Assembly: GCF_001051995.2 (NCBI RefSeq)
Contig: NZ_CP014646.1
Span: 2,728,001 to 2,792,000 of the forward strand
Direction of reading: 5' to 3'
Source: Thauera humireducens
Lineage (GTDB): Bacteria; Pseudomonadota; Gammaproteobacteria; Burkholderiales; Rhodocyclaceae
DNA length: 64,000 nucleotides
The position numbers were made by a program, and so were the translations under genes. Each line of letters opens with the position of its first letter. Position 1 is the stretch's first letter. The notes beneath the pieces are model-generated. The model was not told where the DNA came from, did not search any database, and was given only the letters and a program-made list of their open reading frames with translations. Below are positions 36,481 through 45,950 of the stretch, in pieces.

Positions 36481-37415
36481 ACCGACCCTCACACCGCCCC
36501 GGCATCGCCCGCAGCTTCGTCTTTTTCACCCTCTGCGTCGCGGCCGCCCTGTCACAACCAGCGCACGCCGCCATCGACCTCACCGACGACGCCGGCAACA
36601 CCGTGCGGCTCGAGACGCCGGCCAAGCGCATCGTCAGCCTCGCGCCGCACATCACCGAGTTGCTCTTCGCCGCCGGCGCGGGCCCGGCGGTCGTCGGCGT
36701 GGTGGCCTACAGCGACTACCCGCCCGAGGCGACGGCGCTGCCCCAGGTGGGCGGCTACACGAAGGTGGATCTCGAGGCGGTTGCCGCCCTGCGCCCCGAC
36801 CTCGTCGTCGCCTGGCGCAGCGGCAACCGCGATACCCACCTCGACCGCCTGCGCGCACTGGGTATCCCGGTATTCATCAACGAGCCGCGCAGTCTGGACG
36901 ACGTCGCCCGCAGCCTCGAACAGATCGGCCAGCTGGCGGGAACCGACGGCGTGGCGAACGAGGCTGCGCAGACGTTCCGCGCGCGTCATGCGGCCCTGGC
37001 CACGCGCTACCGCGAGCGCCCGGCGGTGCGCACCTTCTACCAGATCTGGGACCGGCCGCTGATGACCGTCAACGACGAACACCTGATCGCCGACGTCATC
37101 CGCCTGTGCGGCGGACGCAACGTCTTCGGCGAGCTCGGTACGCTGGCACCGACCGTTGGCGTGGAAGCGGTGCTGGCGGCCAACCCGGAGGCCATCGTCG
37201 CCAGCGGCATGGGCGTCGCCCGCCCGGAATGGCTGGATCAGTGGAAGCGCTGGCCGGACCTCAGGGCCAATGCCGGCGGCAACCTGTTCTTCATCCCGCC
37301 CGACATCCTGCAGCGCCACACGCCGCGCATCCTCGACGGCGCCACCCAGTTGTGCGAGCAACTCGAGACGGTGCGCGTGCGCCGCGGCGATGCGCCCGCA
37401 CCGGCCGTGCAGTAG
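36477..37415 (+). CDS. Cobalamin-binding periplasmic protein (BtuF-like)
   Basis: A 312-residue helical-backbone binding protein of the BtuF/FhuD type. Signal peptide about 1-31 (SQPAHA), then AKRIVSLAPHITELLFAAGA and VGVVAYSDYPPEA, the canonical opening of BtuF, and LRPDLVVAWRSGN. No permease or ATPase is adjacent; the window's BtuCD lies 14 kb away with its own binding protein. Translationally coupled to cobD. Confidence 0.9.
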   Translation: MNRPSHRPGIARSFVFFTLCVAAALSQPAHAAIDLTDDAGNTVRLETPAKRIVSLAPHITELLFAAGAGPAVVGVVAYSDYPPEATALPQVGGYTKVDLEAVAALRPDLVVAWRSGNRDTHLDRLRALGIPVFINEPRSLDDVARSLEQIGQLAGTDGVANEAAQTFRARHAALATRYRERPAVRTFYQIWDRPLMTVNDEHLIADVIRLCGGRNVFGELGTLAPTVGVEAVLAANPEAIVASGMGVARPEWLDQWKRWPDLRANAGGNLFFIPPDILQRHTPRILDGATQLCEQLETVRVRRGDAPAPAVQ

Positions 37416-37452
37416 GACGACGCCCGCTGCCACACTCCGCAAGCCGGATGCA

Positions 37453-37470
37453 GCCCGTCGGCGGACGGGC
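37453..37470 (+). terminator. Hairpin after the cbiB-cobD-btuF operon
   Basis: GCCCGTC / GACGGGC arms with a four-base loop, 38 bases after the stop. There is no immediate T tract, so termination is uncertain. Confidence 0.4.
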
Positions 37471-37534
37471 CCGGCACGATTGATCAGTTTTCGTTAATAT
37501 TCTGCGCACTCGCTCCACACTGCAGGAGATTGCG

Positions 37535-38593
37535 ATGCGCACCCCCTCCCCGCCCTCCAACCCGCACCCCGCCGCGGCCACCGTCTCGCGCAGGCGCTTC
37601 CTGCAGATGGGGCTTGCCGGCGCGGCCGGCGTCGGCCTGGCTGCGAACTGGGCCGATCTGTCGGCCTTCGCCGCCGACCTGCACGACTTCATCCGCGGCC
37701 CGGCCGTGCCCGACATCGCGCCCCAGCGCCTGTCCGAGCACGTGTGGATGATCTGGTCCAAGGACGGTTTCCCCACCCCCGAAAACCAGGGGATGATGAG
37801 CAACATCACCTTCGTCGTGACGCAGAAGGGCGTGGTGATGCTGGACCCCGGCGGCTCGGTGCAGATCGGCGAGATGGCGCTGCGCATGATCCGCACGGTC
37901 ACCGACAAGCCGGTGGTGGCGATCTTCAACTCCCACTACCACGGTGACCACTGGCTCGCGAACCATGCCTTCGAGGACGCCTTCGGCAAGGACCTGCCGA
38001 TCTACGCCCATCCGGTGACGAAGAAGGAGATCGAAGGCGTGCAGGGCAGCATGTGGCACAGCCTGATGGAACGGTGGACCAACCAGGCCACGGCCGGCAC
38101 GCGCATCGTCGCCCCCAACCACACCGTGGAGCACGGCGCCACCTTCGACTACGGGGACGTCACGCTGCGCATCCATCATTACGGCGTCGCCCACACGCCC
38201 GGCGACATCTGCATCGAAGTCGTGCAGGACGCGCTCACCCACGTCGGCGACATCGCCATGGACCGTCGCATCGCCAACATGGACGACGGTTCCTACGTGG
38301 GCACCTTCCGCTTCTACGACGCGCTGGAGAAGAACGCCCCGTCGAAGATCTGGGTGCCGGGACACGGCCATGCCAGCGCCGAGGTGCTGAAGTGGAACCG
38401 CGCGTTGTTCGAAGGCATTTACGAGAACTGCGTGAAGGCCGTCGAGGACGGACGCGACATGGCCAGCGCGCGCGCAGCCGTGCTGAAGGATCCACGCGTC
38501 GCGGGCAAGGCGGCGGACACTGCCGGCTTCGACGCGAACATCGGCAAGTACGTCAGCCTCGCCTATCTCGAAGCCGAGAAGGAAGCCTTCTGA
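37535..38593 (+). CDS. Tat-exported metallo-beta-lactamase-fold hydrolase
   Basis: A 352-residue protein with a twin-arginine signal (SRRRFLQMGLAGAAG, 18-32) and the zinc motif HYHGDH (His134, His136, Asp138, His139); later His and Asp ligands are in GVAHTPGD, VGDIAMD and VPGHGH. The fold resembles periplasmic SoxH-like and quinoprotein-associated zinc hydrolases. Substrate unknown. AGGAG precedes ATG 37535. It stands alone between the cobalamin operon and a convergent protease gene. Confidence 0.87.
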   Translation: MRTPSPPSNPHPAAATVSRRRFLQMGLAGAAGVGLAANWADLSAFAADLHDFIRGPAVPDIAPQRLSEHVWMIWSKDGFPTPENQGMMSNITFVVTQKGVVMLDPGGSVQIGEMALRMIRTVTDKPVVAIFNSHYHGDHWLANHAFEDAFGKDLPIYAHPVTKKEIEGVQGSMWHSLMERWTNQATAGTRIVAPNHTVEHGATFDYGDVTLRIHHYGVAHTPGDICIEVVQDALTHVGDIAMDRRIANMDDGSYVGTFRFYDALEKNAPSKIWVPGHGHASAEVLKWNRALFEGIYENCVKAVEDGRDMASARAAVLKDPRVAGKAADTAGFDANIGKYVSLAYLEAEKEAF

Positions 38594-38606
38594 GCGCCGG
38601 CGGGAC

Positions 38607-39755
38607 TCAGTCCTCGCGCACCATCTCGTAGCGCGCACGGCTGCGTCGCTGCCGGCGGTTCTCGCTTGCGGCATGCCACCAGGCGCAGTCGAACACCCAC
38701 GCCAGGCTCGGCAGCAGCGGTGCCAGATAGCGGTCCGCAGCCGACACGGCTTCGCCTTCCGGCACGCGGCAGCGCAGTCCAAGCGCGCTGAGGCGCTGAT
38801 GCAGCGAAGGATGGAGGGCGAAGCGTTCGCCGCCGGCCTCTTCCAGTGCGACCGCATGCTCGGACACCGTGCGCGTGAAGCCGGCCTCCACACCAAGCGC
38901 AAGATCGCGATAAGGCCGCAGCCGCGGACGGCGGCGCCGGGCGCCGTGCGCATCGACCTGGGGCCAGAAATCGCGTTCGAGGAAGCGCGCCTTGAGCCCC
39001 ACCTCGACGAGCGCATCGCCCATCAGGCCGCGACCGACGAGACTTGCCGCCAGCGCGTCGGCCTCGAACTCCTCGATCCGGGCGAGGCGGAGCATCGCGA
39101 TGCAGTAGCGCTGCGTCATCCGCTCGAGCGGGACTTCCAGCCAGGGGAAGCGATCTGCGGCGCGGTCGACCGTGCGCATCCACCATGCCCGCAGATGCGC
39201 TCCGACGCCGCCCCAGCCCAGTCGCTGCGCGGACAGATGGGCCAGTTCATGCGCCAGAACCGCACCGAACTGCGCCGGCGACAGGCTGTGAGCCAGCGGA
39301 AGTCCGATCATCAGGCAAGTCTGTAGCGGCCCGACGCAGCCCCAACGCGGCCGCTGCGCGACGTGGGCGTTCATGTGGTCGGTGACGAACACCTGGCGCA
39401 CCGGCTCGATCCCGAGGCGCACCGCCGTGTTGTCGAGCAGGGCGAACAGATCCTCGGCCGCGCGGCGCGGCAGGCGAATGCCCTCGGCCCGAGGCGGCGC
39501 ACTCAGCAATATCCCGGCGAGCCCCCCGCTCGCGAGCCCCGCCAGCACGGCCAGCAGGCTCCACATGCCGGCGAAGATGGGTAGGCCCGCATTGATTGCG
39601 GCCCAGCTGCTGCCCAGCGCGTGCAGGGTCAAGGTCGCGCTGGCGAGCGTGAGCACGCAGAGCAGGCCCAGACCGGCCGCGGCACCGAAGGTCAGGCGCC
39701 GGGCGAGTTTCGATCGCAGCGCGAAGAGCCTTCGGGGACGGACGGAGCGGGCCAT
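38607..39755 (-). CDS. M48-family zinc metalloprotease, membrane-anchored
   Basis: A 382-residue protein. Two transmembrane helices near 22-48 and 58-85 precede an M48 peptidase core with HELAH at 169-173 and the third ligand in EEFEADA (229-235). Related to HtpX-like membrane proteases but with an unusual Arg-rich C-terminus (ENRRQRRSRARYE). It probably degrades membrane or envelope proteins (inference). Convergent with the metallo-hydrolase gene. Confidence 0.85.
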   Translation of the reverse strand: MARSVRPRRLFALRSKLARRLTFGAAAGLGLLCVLTLASATLTLHALGSSWAAINAGLPIFAGMWSLLAVLAGLASGGLAGILLSAPPRAEGIRLPRRAAEDLFALLDNTAVRLGIEPVRQVFVTDHMNAHVAQRPRWGCVGPLQTCLMIGLPLAHSLSPAQFGAVLAHELAHLSAQRLGWGGVGAHLRAWWMRTVDRAADRFPWLEVPLERMTQRYCIAMLRLARIEEFEADALAASLVGRGLMGDALVEVGLKARFLERDFWPQVDAHGARRRRPRLRPYRDLALGVEAGFTRTVSEHAVALEEAGGERFALHPSLHQRLSALGLRCRVPEGEAVSAADRYLAPLLPSLAWVFDCAWWHAASENRRQRRSRARYEMVRED

Positions 39756-40043
39756 GGTGACGCCTCATCAGCGAATTTGTAACTATACGTCAGTTAATGC
39801 AGCAGCCAACACAGGGCGCCGCCCGCGACGCCCCACCCCGAGCGGCATGCCATCGCGCGCTGCATTGCACAAAATGCTCGCTTCCCCCTTCGCAAGCCTC
39901 TATAGTGCCGGTTCGCCGCGAATTGACCGATCGATCGCGGCAGTTCCCCCAACGATCCGGCTGGCATCCTGCCGCGGATCTCTCCCGCCAGTCCGGATTG
40001 GTGTCGCCACGAAGCGCGACGGCCTGGCGCTGGAAACCACTGA

Positions 40044-41588
40044 ATGAATTCCGAAGTCACTTTCGTCAGCCTCGGGCTGGCCGAACCCATCCTGCGTGCC
40101 ATCGGCGAAGCCGGTTACACCCACCCCACCCCCATTCAGGCGCAGGCCATCCCGCAGGTGCTCGCGGGCGGCGACCTGCTTGCCGCGGCCCAGACCGGCA
40201 CCGGCAAGACCGCCGGCTTCACGCTGCCGCTGCTGCACATCCTGTCGCAAACTCATGCTCACCCGCATCCGCCGGGCCGTCCGCGCTGCCTGATCCTCAC
40301 CCCGACGCGCGAGCTCGCCGCCCAGGTCGAGGAGTCGGTACAGACCTACGGCAAGCATCTGCCACTGAACTCGCTGGTGATGTTCGGCGGTGTCAACATC
40401 AACCCGCAGATCAGCGCGCTGAAGAAGCGCGTCGACATCCTCGTCGCCACCCCCGGCCGCCTGCTCGACCACGTCGGCCAGCGCACCCTGGACCTCTCCG
40501 GCGTCGAGATCCTGGTGCTGGACGAAGCCGACCGCATGCTCGACATGGGCTTCATCCGCGACATCCGCAAGGTGCTCGCCCTGCTGCCGAAAAAGCGCCA
40601 GAACCTGCTGTTCTCGGCGACCTTCTCCGACGAGATCCGCGAACTCGCCCACGGCCTGCTGCACAACCCGGGCACGGTCGAAGTGGCGCCGCGCAACACC
40701 ACCGCCGAACGCGTCGACCAGGCCGTCTACATGGTCGGCCAGAAGCACAAGCGCGAACTGCTCGCCCACCTGATCAAGGAAAAGCAGTGGTTCCAGGCGC
40801 TGGTGTTCACCCGCACCAAGCACGGCGCCAACAAGCTGGCCGAGTACCTCAGCAAGCACGACATCCCGGCGGCGGCGATTCACGGCAACAAGAGCCAGGC
40901 GGCACGTACGCGCGCGCTGTCCCAGTTCAAGGACGGCTCGCTGCCGGTGCTGGTCGCGACCGACATCGCCGCGCGCGGCCTGGACATCGACCAGTTGCCG
41001 CAGGTGGTGAACTTCGAGCTGCCCAACGTGCCCGAAGACTACGTGCACCGCATCGGCCGTACCGGTCGCGCCGGGGCCGCAGGCAACGCGATCTCGCTGG
41101 TCGACAGCGAGGAAGCCAAGCTGCTGACCGCCATCGAGCGCCTGATCAAGCGCCGCATCGACCGCGTCGTGGCCGAGGACTTCGTGCCCAGCGCCGGCGC
41201 CGAAGCCGCGCACGATGCCGACCACCAGCGCGAACCCCTGCCGCGTCGCGGCGGCGGTCGCGCAGGCCAGGGCCGACCGAGTGAGCGGCCCGCGAACGGC
41301 GGACGCAACGCTGGCACCGGCAAGCCCGGCGGCCGCGCACCCCAACGCCCGCGCGGCGAGGCGGACGGCAATCGCGCCCCCGCGCAGCCCCAGCGCCGTG
41401 AGGTGGACGGCAACCGCATGTCGCCGTCCCGCCCCGAAGTCGATGGCAACCGTGGTGCGCAGCAGCGTCGCCCGGAAGCGGACGGCAACCGCCGCCCCGC
41501 CGCCAGCCACGCACCCCAGGGCCGTGACCGCCGCCCGGCGCCGCGCGCCGCGCTGTTCTCGGCCAAGCCGGGAGACGGCAACCGCTGA
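40044..41588 (+). CDS. rhlE: DEAD-box RNA helicase RhlE with DGNR-repeat tail
   Basis: A 514-residue ATP-dependent RNA helicase: Q motif near 28 ([11 protein letters not shown]), motif I AQTGTGKT, Ia [28 protein letters not shown]. The core ends near residue 385. The rest is a low-complexity Arg/Pro/Gly tail carrying five copies of a DGNR element, mostly E-A/V-DGNR, ending at the last codon. The basic tail probably binds RNA or partners. A hairpin terminator follows. Confidence 0.95.
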   Translation: MNSEVTFVSLGLAEPILRAIGEAGYTHPTPIQAQAIPQVLAGGDLLAAAQTGTGKTAGFTLPLLHILSQTHAHPHPPGRPRCLILTPTRELAAQVEESVQTYGKHLPLNSLVMFGGVNINPQISALKKRVDILVATPGRLLDHVGQRTLDLSGVEILVLDEADRMLDMGFIRDIRKVLALLPKKRQNLLFSATFSDEIRELAHGLLHNPGTVEVAPRNTTAERVDQAVYMVGQKHKRELLAHLIKEKQWFQALVFTRTKHGANKLAEYLSKHDIPAAAIHGNKSQAARTRALSQFKDGSLPVLVATDIAARGLDIDQLPQVVNFELPNVPEDYVHRIGRTGRAGAAGNAISLVDSEEAKLLTAIERLIKRRIDRVVAEDFVPSAGAEAAHDADHQREPLPRRGGGRAGQGRPSERPANGGRNAGTGKPGGRAPQRPRGEADGNRAPAQPQRREVDGNRMSPSRPEVDGNRGAQQRRPEADGNRRPAASHAPQGRDRRPAPRAALFSAKPGDGNR

Positions 41589-41597
41589 CCCGGCCCG

Positions 41598-41627
41598 GCC
41601 CTTGCCCTGCTCAGCCGGGGCAAGGGC
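41598..41627 (+). terminator. Hairpin after rhlE
   Basis: GCCCTTGCCC / GGGCAAGGGC arms (41598-41607 and 41618-41627) around a ten-base loop, nine bases after the stop. Stable, but with no T run. Confidence 0.55.
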
Positions 41628-41710
41628 GTCATGCCGTACCTTGTCGATAGCCCCGCCCCGCGAACCACGGCGAGGGCGGCAACCGGCATCCAAGACCTCC
41701 ACGCGCAGTC

Positions 41711-41741
41711 CCATACGCCTTAGTATGGAAAAAGCTATAAT
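41711..41741 (+). promoter_or_regulatory. Operator-promoter region before the CoA-transferase
   Basis: A perfect inverted repeat CCATAC-N6-GTATGG (41711-41728) directly upstream of a consensus TATAAT (41736-41741). The repeat covers the -35 region, where no good -35 hexamer is seen, so binding of a regulator there could activate or repress. The gene starts 40 bases downstream. Confidence 0.55.
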
Positions 41742-41781
41742 CCGGGCGATACCAGACCGATAAACCGCGCCCGGAGACAGC

Positions 41782-43080
41782 ATGAGCACGCCGGAATCCC
41801 TGTACCAGCAAAAACGCATGACCGCCTCGGATGCGGTTTCCATGATCCGCGACGGCGACACCATCGTCGTACCCACCGGCGTCGGCGAACCGCCTGCGCT
41901 GTTGCATGCCCTGTCCGGCCGCCGTCACGCGCTGCGCGACGTGGCGGTGAGCCAGATCCTGCCGCTGCGCAAGTTCGCCTACCTCGATCCGGAAACCCGG
42001 GCCAACATCCGCCACGACGCCTACTTCTTCGGCGGCGCCACCCGTGCCGGCGGCCAGGCGGGCTGGGTGGATTTCGTCCCCGCCTACTTCTCCGAACTGC
42101 CGATGCTGATCGACCGCGGCCTGTCGCCCGCCGACGTCGTGGTGTCGATGGCCTCGTCGATGGACGAGCACGGCTACTTCAGCCTGTCGCTGGCGCCCGA
42201 CTACACCATGGCCGCGATCCGCCGCGCGCGCGTCGTCCTGCTGGAAGTGAATCCGAACGTGCCTTTCGCCAACGGCGACTGCCACATCCACATCTCGCAG
42301 GTCGCCGGCCTGGTGGAAAGCGACGAGCCGCTGTTCGAAGTCGGCCTGCCGCAGATCGGCCCGGTGCAGGAGGCCATCGGCAAGTACGTCGCCGACCTCA
42401 TCGACGACTGCGCCACGCTGCAGATCGGCTACGGCGGCATTCCGGATGCGGTGGTGATGCAGTTGCAGCACAAGCGCGACCTGGGCATCCACACCGAGAT
42501 GATCGGCGACGGCATCCTGTCGCTGATCGAATCCGGCGCGGTCACCAACCGCCGCAAGACCTTCATGCCGGGCAAGACCATCGCCACCTTCGCGCTCGGC
42601 TCGAACCGCCTGTACCGCACGCTGCATCGCAATCCGGCGATCGAAATGCATCCGGTGGATTTCACCAACGATCCCTGGATCGCTGCGCGCAACGACAAGC
42701 TGTGCGCCATCAACGCCACGCTGCAGATCGACCTGATCGGCCAGTGCGGCTCGGAGAGCCTGGGCCACGTCCCCTATTCGGGTACCGGCGGGCAGGTGGA
42801 TTTCGTGCGCGCCGCCAACCGCTCGAACGGCGGCAAGGCCTTCATCGTGCTGCCGTCGACGGCCAAGGACGGGACCGTGTCGCGCATCGCGCCGGTGCTG
42901 TCGCCGGGCACCCATGTCACCACCAGCAAGAACGACATCAACTACGTCGTCACCGAGTACGGTGTCGCCCAGCTGCGCGGCAAGACCGCCAAGCAGCGCG
43001 CCGAAGCACTGATCGGCATCGCCCACCCGGATTTCCGTGGCGAGCTGCGCGAGGCGGCGAAGCGCCTGAACCTCGCCTGA
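41782..43080 (+). CDS. Acetyl-CoA hydrolase/CoA-transferase family protein
   Basis: A 432-residue family I CoA-transferase of the 4-hydroxybutyrate or acetate CoA-transferase type. Features: SMIRDGDTIVVPTGVGEPPA at the N-terminus, LQIGYGGIPDAVV in the centre, the putative catalytic Glu in GQCGSESLG with PYSGTGGQVDFVRAA, and NYVVTEYGVAQLRGKT at the C-terminus. It transfers CoA between short acids such as acetate and butyrate. Single gene with its own operator-promoter. Confidence 0.9.
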   Translation: MSTPESLYQQKRMTASDAVSMIRDGDTIVVPTGVGEPPALLHALSGRRHALRDVAVSQILPLRKFAYLDPETRANIRHDAYFFGGATRAGGQAGWVDFVPAYFSELPMLIDRGLSPADVVVSMASSMDEHGYFSLSLAPDYTMAAIRRARVVLLEVNPNVPFANGDCHIHISQVAGLVESDEPLFEVGLPQIGPVQEAIGKYVADLIDDCATLQIGYGGIPDAVVMQLQHKRDLGIHTEMIGDGILSLIESGAVTNRRKTFMPGKTIATFALGSNRLYRTLHRNPAIEMHPVDFTNDPWIAARNDKLCAINATLQIDLIGQCGSESLGHVPYSGTGGQVDFVRAANRSNGGKAFIVLPSTAKDGTVSRIAPVLSPGTHVTTSKNDINYVVTEYGVAQLRGKTAKQRAEALIGIAHPDFRGELREAAKRLNLA

Positions 43081-43183
43081 CGCCGCCGAGGGCATGCACC
43101 ACCTTGGAGCAGGACGCGGGTCGCGCTAGAATCCGAGCTCCTTGTCCCGCTTCACCCGGCCACCTTCCTGACCGGGACATCTC

Positions 43184-44290
43184 GTGCCCTCCCTGCTTGA
43201 CTGGCTGAAGACCTTCTGGCCGGCGCCGCTGCCGGTCAGCCTGCGCGAACGCACCTTGAGCGGGATCGGTGCGCTCCTCGGCCTGCTGGCCACGGAGATC
43301 GTGAGCCGCAGCGTCCTGGGCGCGTCCGTCCCGTGGTTCGTCGCACCAATGGGGGCCTCGGCCGTGCTGCTGTTCGCCGTGCCCGCCAGCCCGCTCGCAC
43401 AGCCCTGGTCCATCGTCGGCGGCAACCTGCTGTCGGCGCTGACCGGGGTCGCCTGCGCCCGCTGGATCGACGACCCGGCGCTGGCCGCGGCGCTCGCCGC
43501 CGGCCTCGCCATCGTACTGATGTTCCAGCTCCGCTGCCTGCATCCGCCTGGCGGCGCGGTGGCGCTGACCGCCGTGATCGGGGGCCCGGAAGTTGAGGCG
43601 CTGGGCTTCGGGTTCGCGCTCGTGCCCGTCCTGCTCAACTCGCTGTTGCTGCTGTTGATCGCACTGCTGTTCAACGCCGCCATGCGCCGGCGCTACCCGC
43701 AGCGGATCGCGGAAAAGCCCGCGGCCCGCACCCACCACACCGCCGACCGGCCACCGAGCGACCGGCTGGGCGTTCGCCCCGACGACCTGCAGGCGGTGCT
43801 CGAGGAGCGCGGCGAGATGATCGACATCAGCCGCGCCGACCTCGAGGAGATCCTGCTCGCCGCCGAACAGCGCGCCTGGCGTCGGCGCTTCGGCGACCTG
43901 CGCTGCGCCGACGTGATGTCACGCGACGTCGTCACAATCACACCCGACGCCACGCTCGAGGTCGCCTGGTCGCAGCTCGCTCATCATCGCGTCGAGGCGC
44001 TGCCCGTGGTGCAGGCGGGCGAACGGCTGGTCGGCATCATCACCCTGCACGACTTCCTCATCGCGCAGGACATGCCGTGGCGGACGGTGGGCGAGGTGAT
44101 GACGCAGGATGTGTTCTGCGCCAGCCCCGACCGGGCGATCGTCGAACTGGTCCCGGTCTTCTCGGACCGCGGCCTGCATCAGGTACCGATCGTCGAGGCG
44201 GACCGGCGCGTCGTCGGCATACTGACGCAGTCCGATCTCGTCGCCGCGCTGTTCCAGGCGGGGCTCGACCAGGCGCTCGCGGGCCGCTAG
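43184..44290 (+). CDS. HPP-family membrane protein with two CBS domains
   Basis: A 368-residue protein: four to five helices forming an HPP domain (APMGASAVLLFAVP, then LRCLHPPGGAVALTAVIGG), a linker, and a pair of CBS domains (ADVMSRDVVTITPDATLEVA and VMTQDVFCASPDRAIVELV). HPP proteins have been reported in nitrite transport; CBS pairs bind adenine nucleotides. The start is GTG 43184; the next in-frame ATG lies within the conserved HPP motif. Confidence 0.88.
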   Translation: MPSLLDWLKTFWPAPLPVSLRERTLSGIGALLGLLATEIVSRSVLGASVPWFVAPMGASAVLLFAVPASPLAQPWSIVGGNLLSALTGVACARWIDDPALAAALAAGLAIVLMFQLRCLHPPGGAVALTAVIGGPEVEALGFGFALVPVLLNSLLLLLIALLFNAAMRRRYPQRIAEKPAARTHHTADRPPSDRLGVRPDDLQAVLEERGEMIDISRADLEEILLAAEQRAWRRRFGDLRCADVMSRDVVTITPDATLEVAWSQLAHHRVEALPVVQAGERLVGIITLHDFLIAQDMPWRTVGEVMTQDVFCASPDRAIVELVPVFSDRGLHQVPIVEADRRVVGILTQSDLVAALFQAGLDQALAGR

Positions 44291-44320
44291 CGCCACGGGC
44301 GCGTGCAGCCCGCGGGGGCC

Positions 44321-44755
44321 TCAGAGGATGACCGTGATCTCCTCGCGTCGCACCAGTTCGGCGCCAAAGTCGAGCGCATCCAGCGCCAGGGCGTCGCGCG
44401 CGGTAACGACGCCGAGCGGACGCTTGCTGGCATCCACCACCGGAACGTGGCGCACACCGTTCTCGTACATCAGGTGCAGGGCGTGGCCGAAGGGCCTGTC
44501 CTCGGTCAGCGTCTGCGGGTTGTGGGTCATGACGGCGCCGACCGTCGTGGTCTCGGGATCGAGACCTGCGGCCAGCACGCGGAAGGTGGCATCGCGCTCG
44601 GTGAAGATGCCGGTCAGCACACCATGCTCGACGATCAGTGCGGCACTGCGCTCCTGCGCGTTCATGAGACGGGTGACGGCACTGACCGGCATGTCGGCCG
44701 GTACGCAGACGAAGGGGCGGTCGGCAAGGATCTGGTGGATCGGACGGCTGGGCAT
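44321..44755 (-). CDS. Stand-alone CBS-pair protein
   Basis: A 144-residue protein consisting of two CBS domains (ADMPVSAVTRLMNAQERSAAL; GAVMTHNPQTLTEDRPFGHA; GVRHVPVVD). Such proteins sense adenine nucleotides. ATG 44755 is preceded by CAGGAG. Convergent with the HPP-CBS gene; the two may act on related signals. Confidence 0.9.
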   Translation of the reverse strand: MPSRPIHQILADRPFVCVPADMPVSAVTRLMNAQERSAALIVEHGVLTGIFTERDATFRVLAAGLDPETTTVGAVMTHNPQTLTEDRPFGHALHLMYENGVRHVPVVDASKRPLGVVTARDALALDALDFGAELVRREEITVIL

Positions 44756-44988
44756 GATCTGTCTCCTGATGCTTATTGTGGAAAGGCACGGAAAGCCAAG
44801 CTTCAATCGTGCCAACTTGAACGCCCTTGCCGAAGATCGGAAAGTCGCGCCCAAGCCACTGTTTTATCGCATCTTTCTTTCAGTTCGATGACCATGCCGA
44901 CGTGCTGCATCGCAGCATCCGGGGCTGCGCACGCACCCTCGCCGTGCATGCGCCCGCGGCGGCGCCCCGTTCCGGTGCGTGGCCGGGC

Positions 44989-45843
44989 TCAGGCCGACGG
45001 CGGACGCTGCCCCATCGCCTCGCCCAGGCGCACCGGACGCGCCGCCGCCCAGTCGGACGCGAAACGCATCGTGCCCTTCGGGAACAGCATCACCACGGTG
45101 GAACCGAGCAGGAAGCGCCCCATCTCCTCGCCCTGGCGCAACGCGACCTCGCCGGGCGCGTAGGCGTGCTTCTCGATGTCGGCCTGGCGCGGCGGATTGA
45201 CCACGCCATGCCAGGTCGTCGCCATGCTGCCGACGATGGTGGCGCCGACCAGCACCATCACGAAGGGGCCGGCCGCCCCCTCGAACACGCACACCACGCG
45301 TTCGTTGCGCGCGAACAGGCCGGGCACGCCACGCGCGGTGGCCGGGTTCACCGAGAACAGTTCGCCGGGCACGTAGATCATCTGCGTCAGGCGGCCATCG
45401 CAGGGCATGTGGATGCGGTGGTAGTCGCGCGGGCTGAGGTAGAGGGTGGCGAACTCGCCATCCTCGAACTGCGCCGCCAGACTGCGGTCGCCGCCGATCA
45501 GCGTGGTGGTGGTGTAGAAGTGGCCCTTGGCCTGGAAGATCTGGTCGCGTTCGATCGGACCGAACTGGCTGATCGCGCCGTCGACCGGGCACAGGTAGTC
45601 GGCCTCGGCGAAGGGCCGTACGCCTTCGCGCAGCGGGCGGGTGAAGAATTCGTTGAAGGTCGGGTAGCTGGCGGGATCGGAATTCGCCGCTTCGTCCATG
45701 TTCACGCCATAGCGCTTGATGAACCAGCGGATCACTGCCGTCGTCGCTTTGCCGCCCCGCAGGCCGGCGAGCTTGCCGGCGAACTGGGTGAGCAGGCGCT
45801 TGGGAAGCGCGTATTGCAGGGCGACGGCTAGACGTTCGGACAC
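44989..45843 (-). CDS. psd: Phosphatidylserine decarboxylase proenzyme
   Basis: A 284-residue proenzyme that self-cleaves at LGST (246-249), Ser248 becoming the pyruvoyl group. It makes phosphatidylethanolamine at the inner membrane. Conserved YPTFNEFFTRPL, PVDGAISQFG, YLSPRDYHRIHMP with the catalytic His, and WHGVVNPPR are all present. Confidence 0.96.
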   Translation of the reverse strand: MSERLAVALQYALPKRLLTQFAGKLAGLRGGKATTAVIRWFIKRYGVNMDEAANSDPASYPTFNEFFTRPLREGVRPFAEADYLCPVDGAISQFGPIERDQIFQAKGHFYTTTTLIGGDRSLAAQFEDGEFATLYLSPRDYHRIHMPCDGRLTQMIYVPGELFSVNPATARGVPGLFARNERVVCVFEGAAGPFVMVLVGATIVGSMATTWHGVVNPPRQADIEKHAYAPGEVALRQGEEMGRFLLGSTVVMLFPKGTMRFASDWAAARPVRLGEAMGQRPPSA

Positions 45844-45950
45844 GGCGTGATCCAGGGGAATTGAAGGCAGCGAATTATAGCGCCATCATCCCGACGCCCA
45901 TGGCGGGAACGGCGCCCTTAGCGGCGCCGGCCCGGTGTCGGACGAGTCGT

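Noticed and set aside
44903..44917. TGCTGC-ATC-GCAGCA hairpin after psd
   Set aside because: Six-base arms with a three-base loop and no T tract; common by chance at this GC content.
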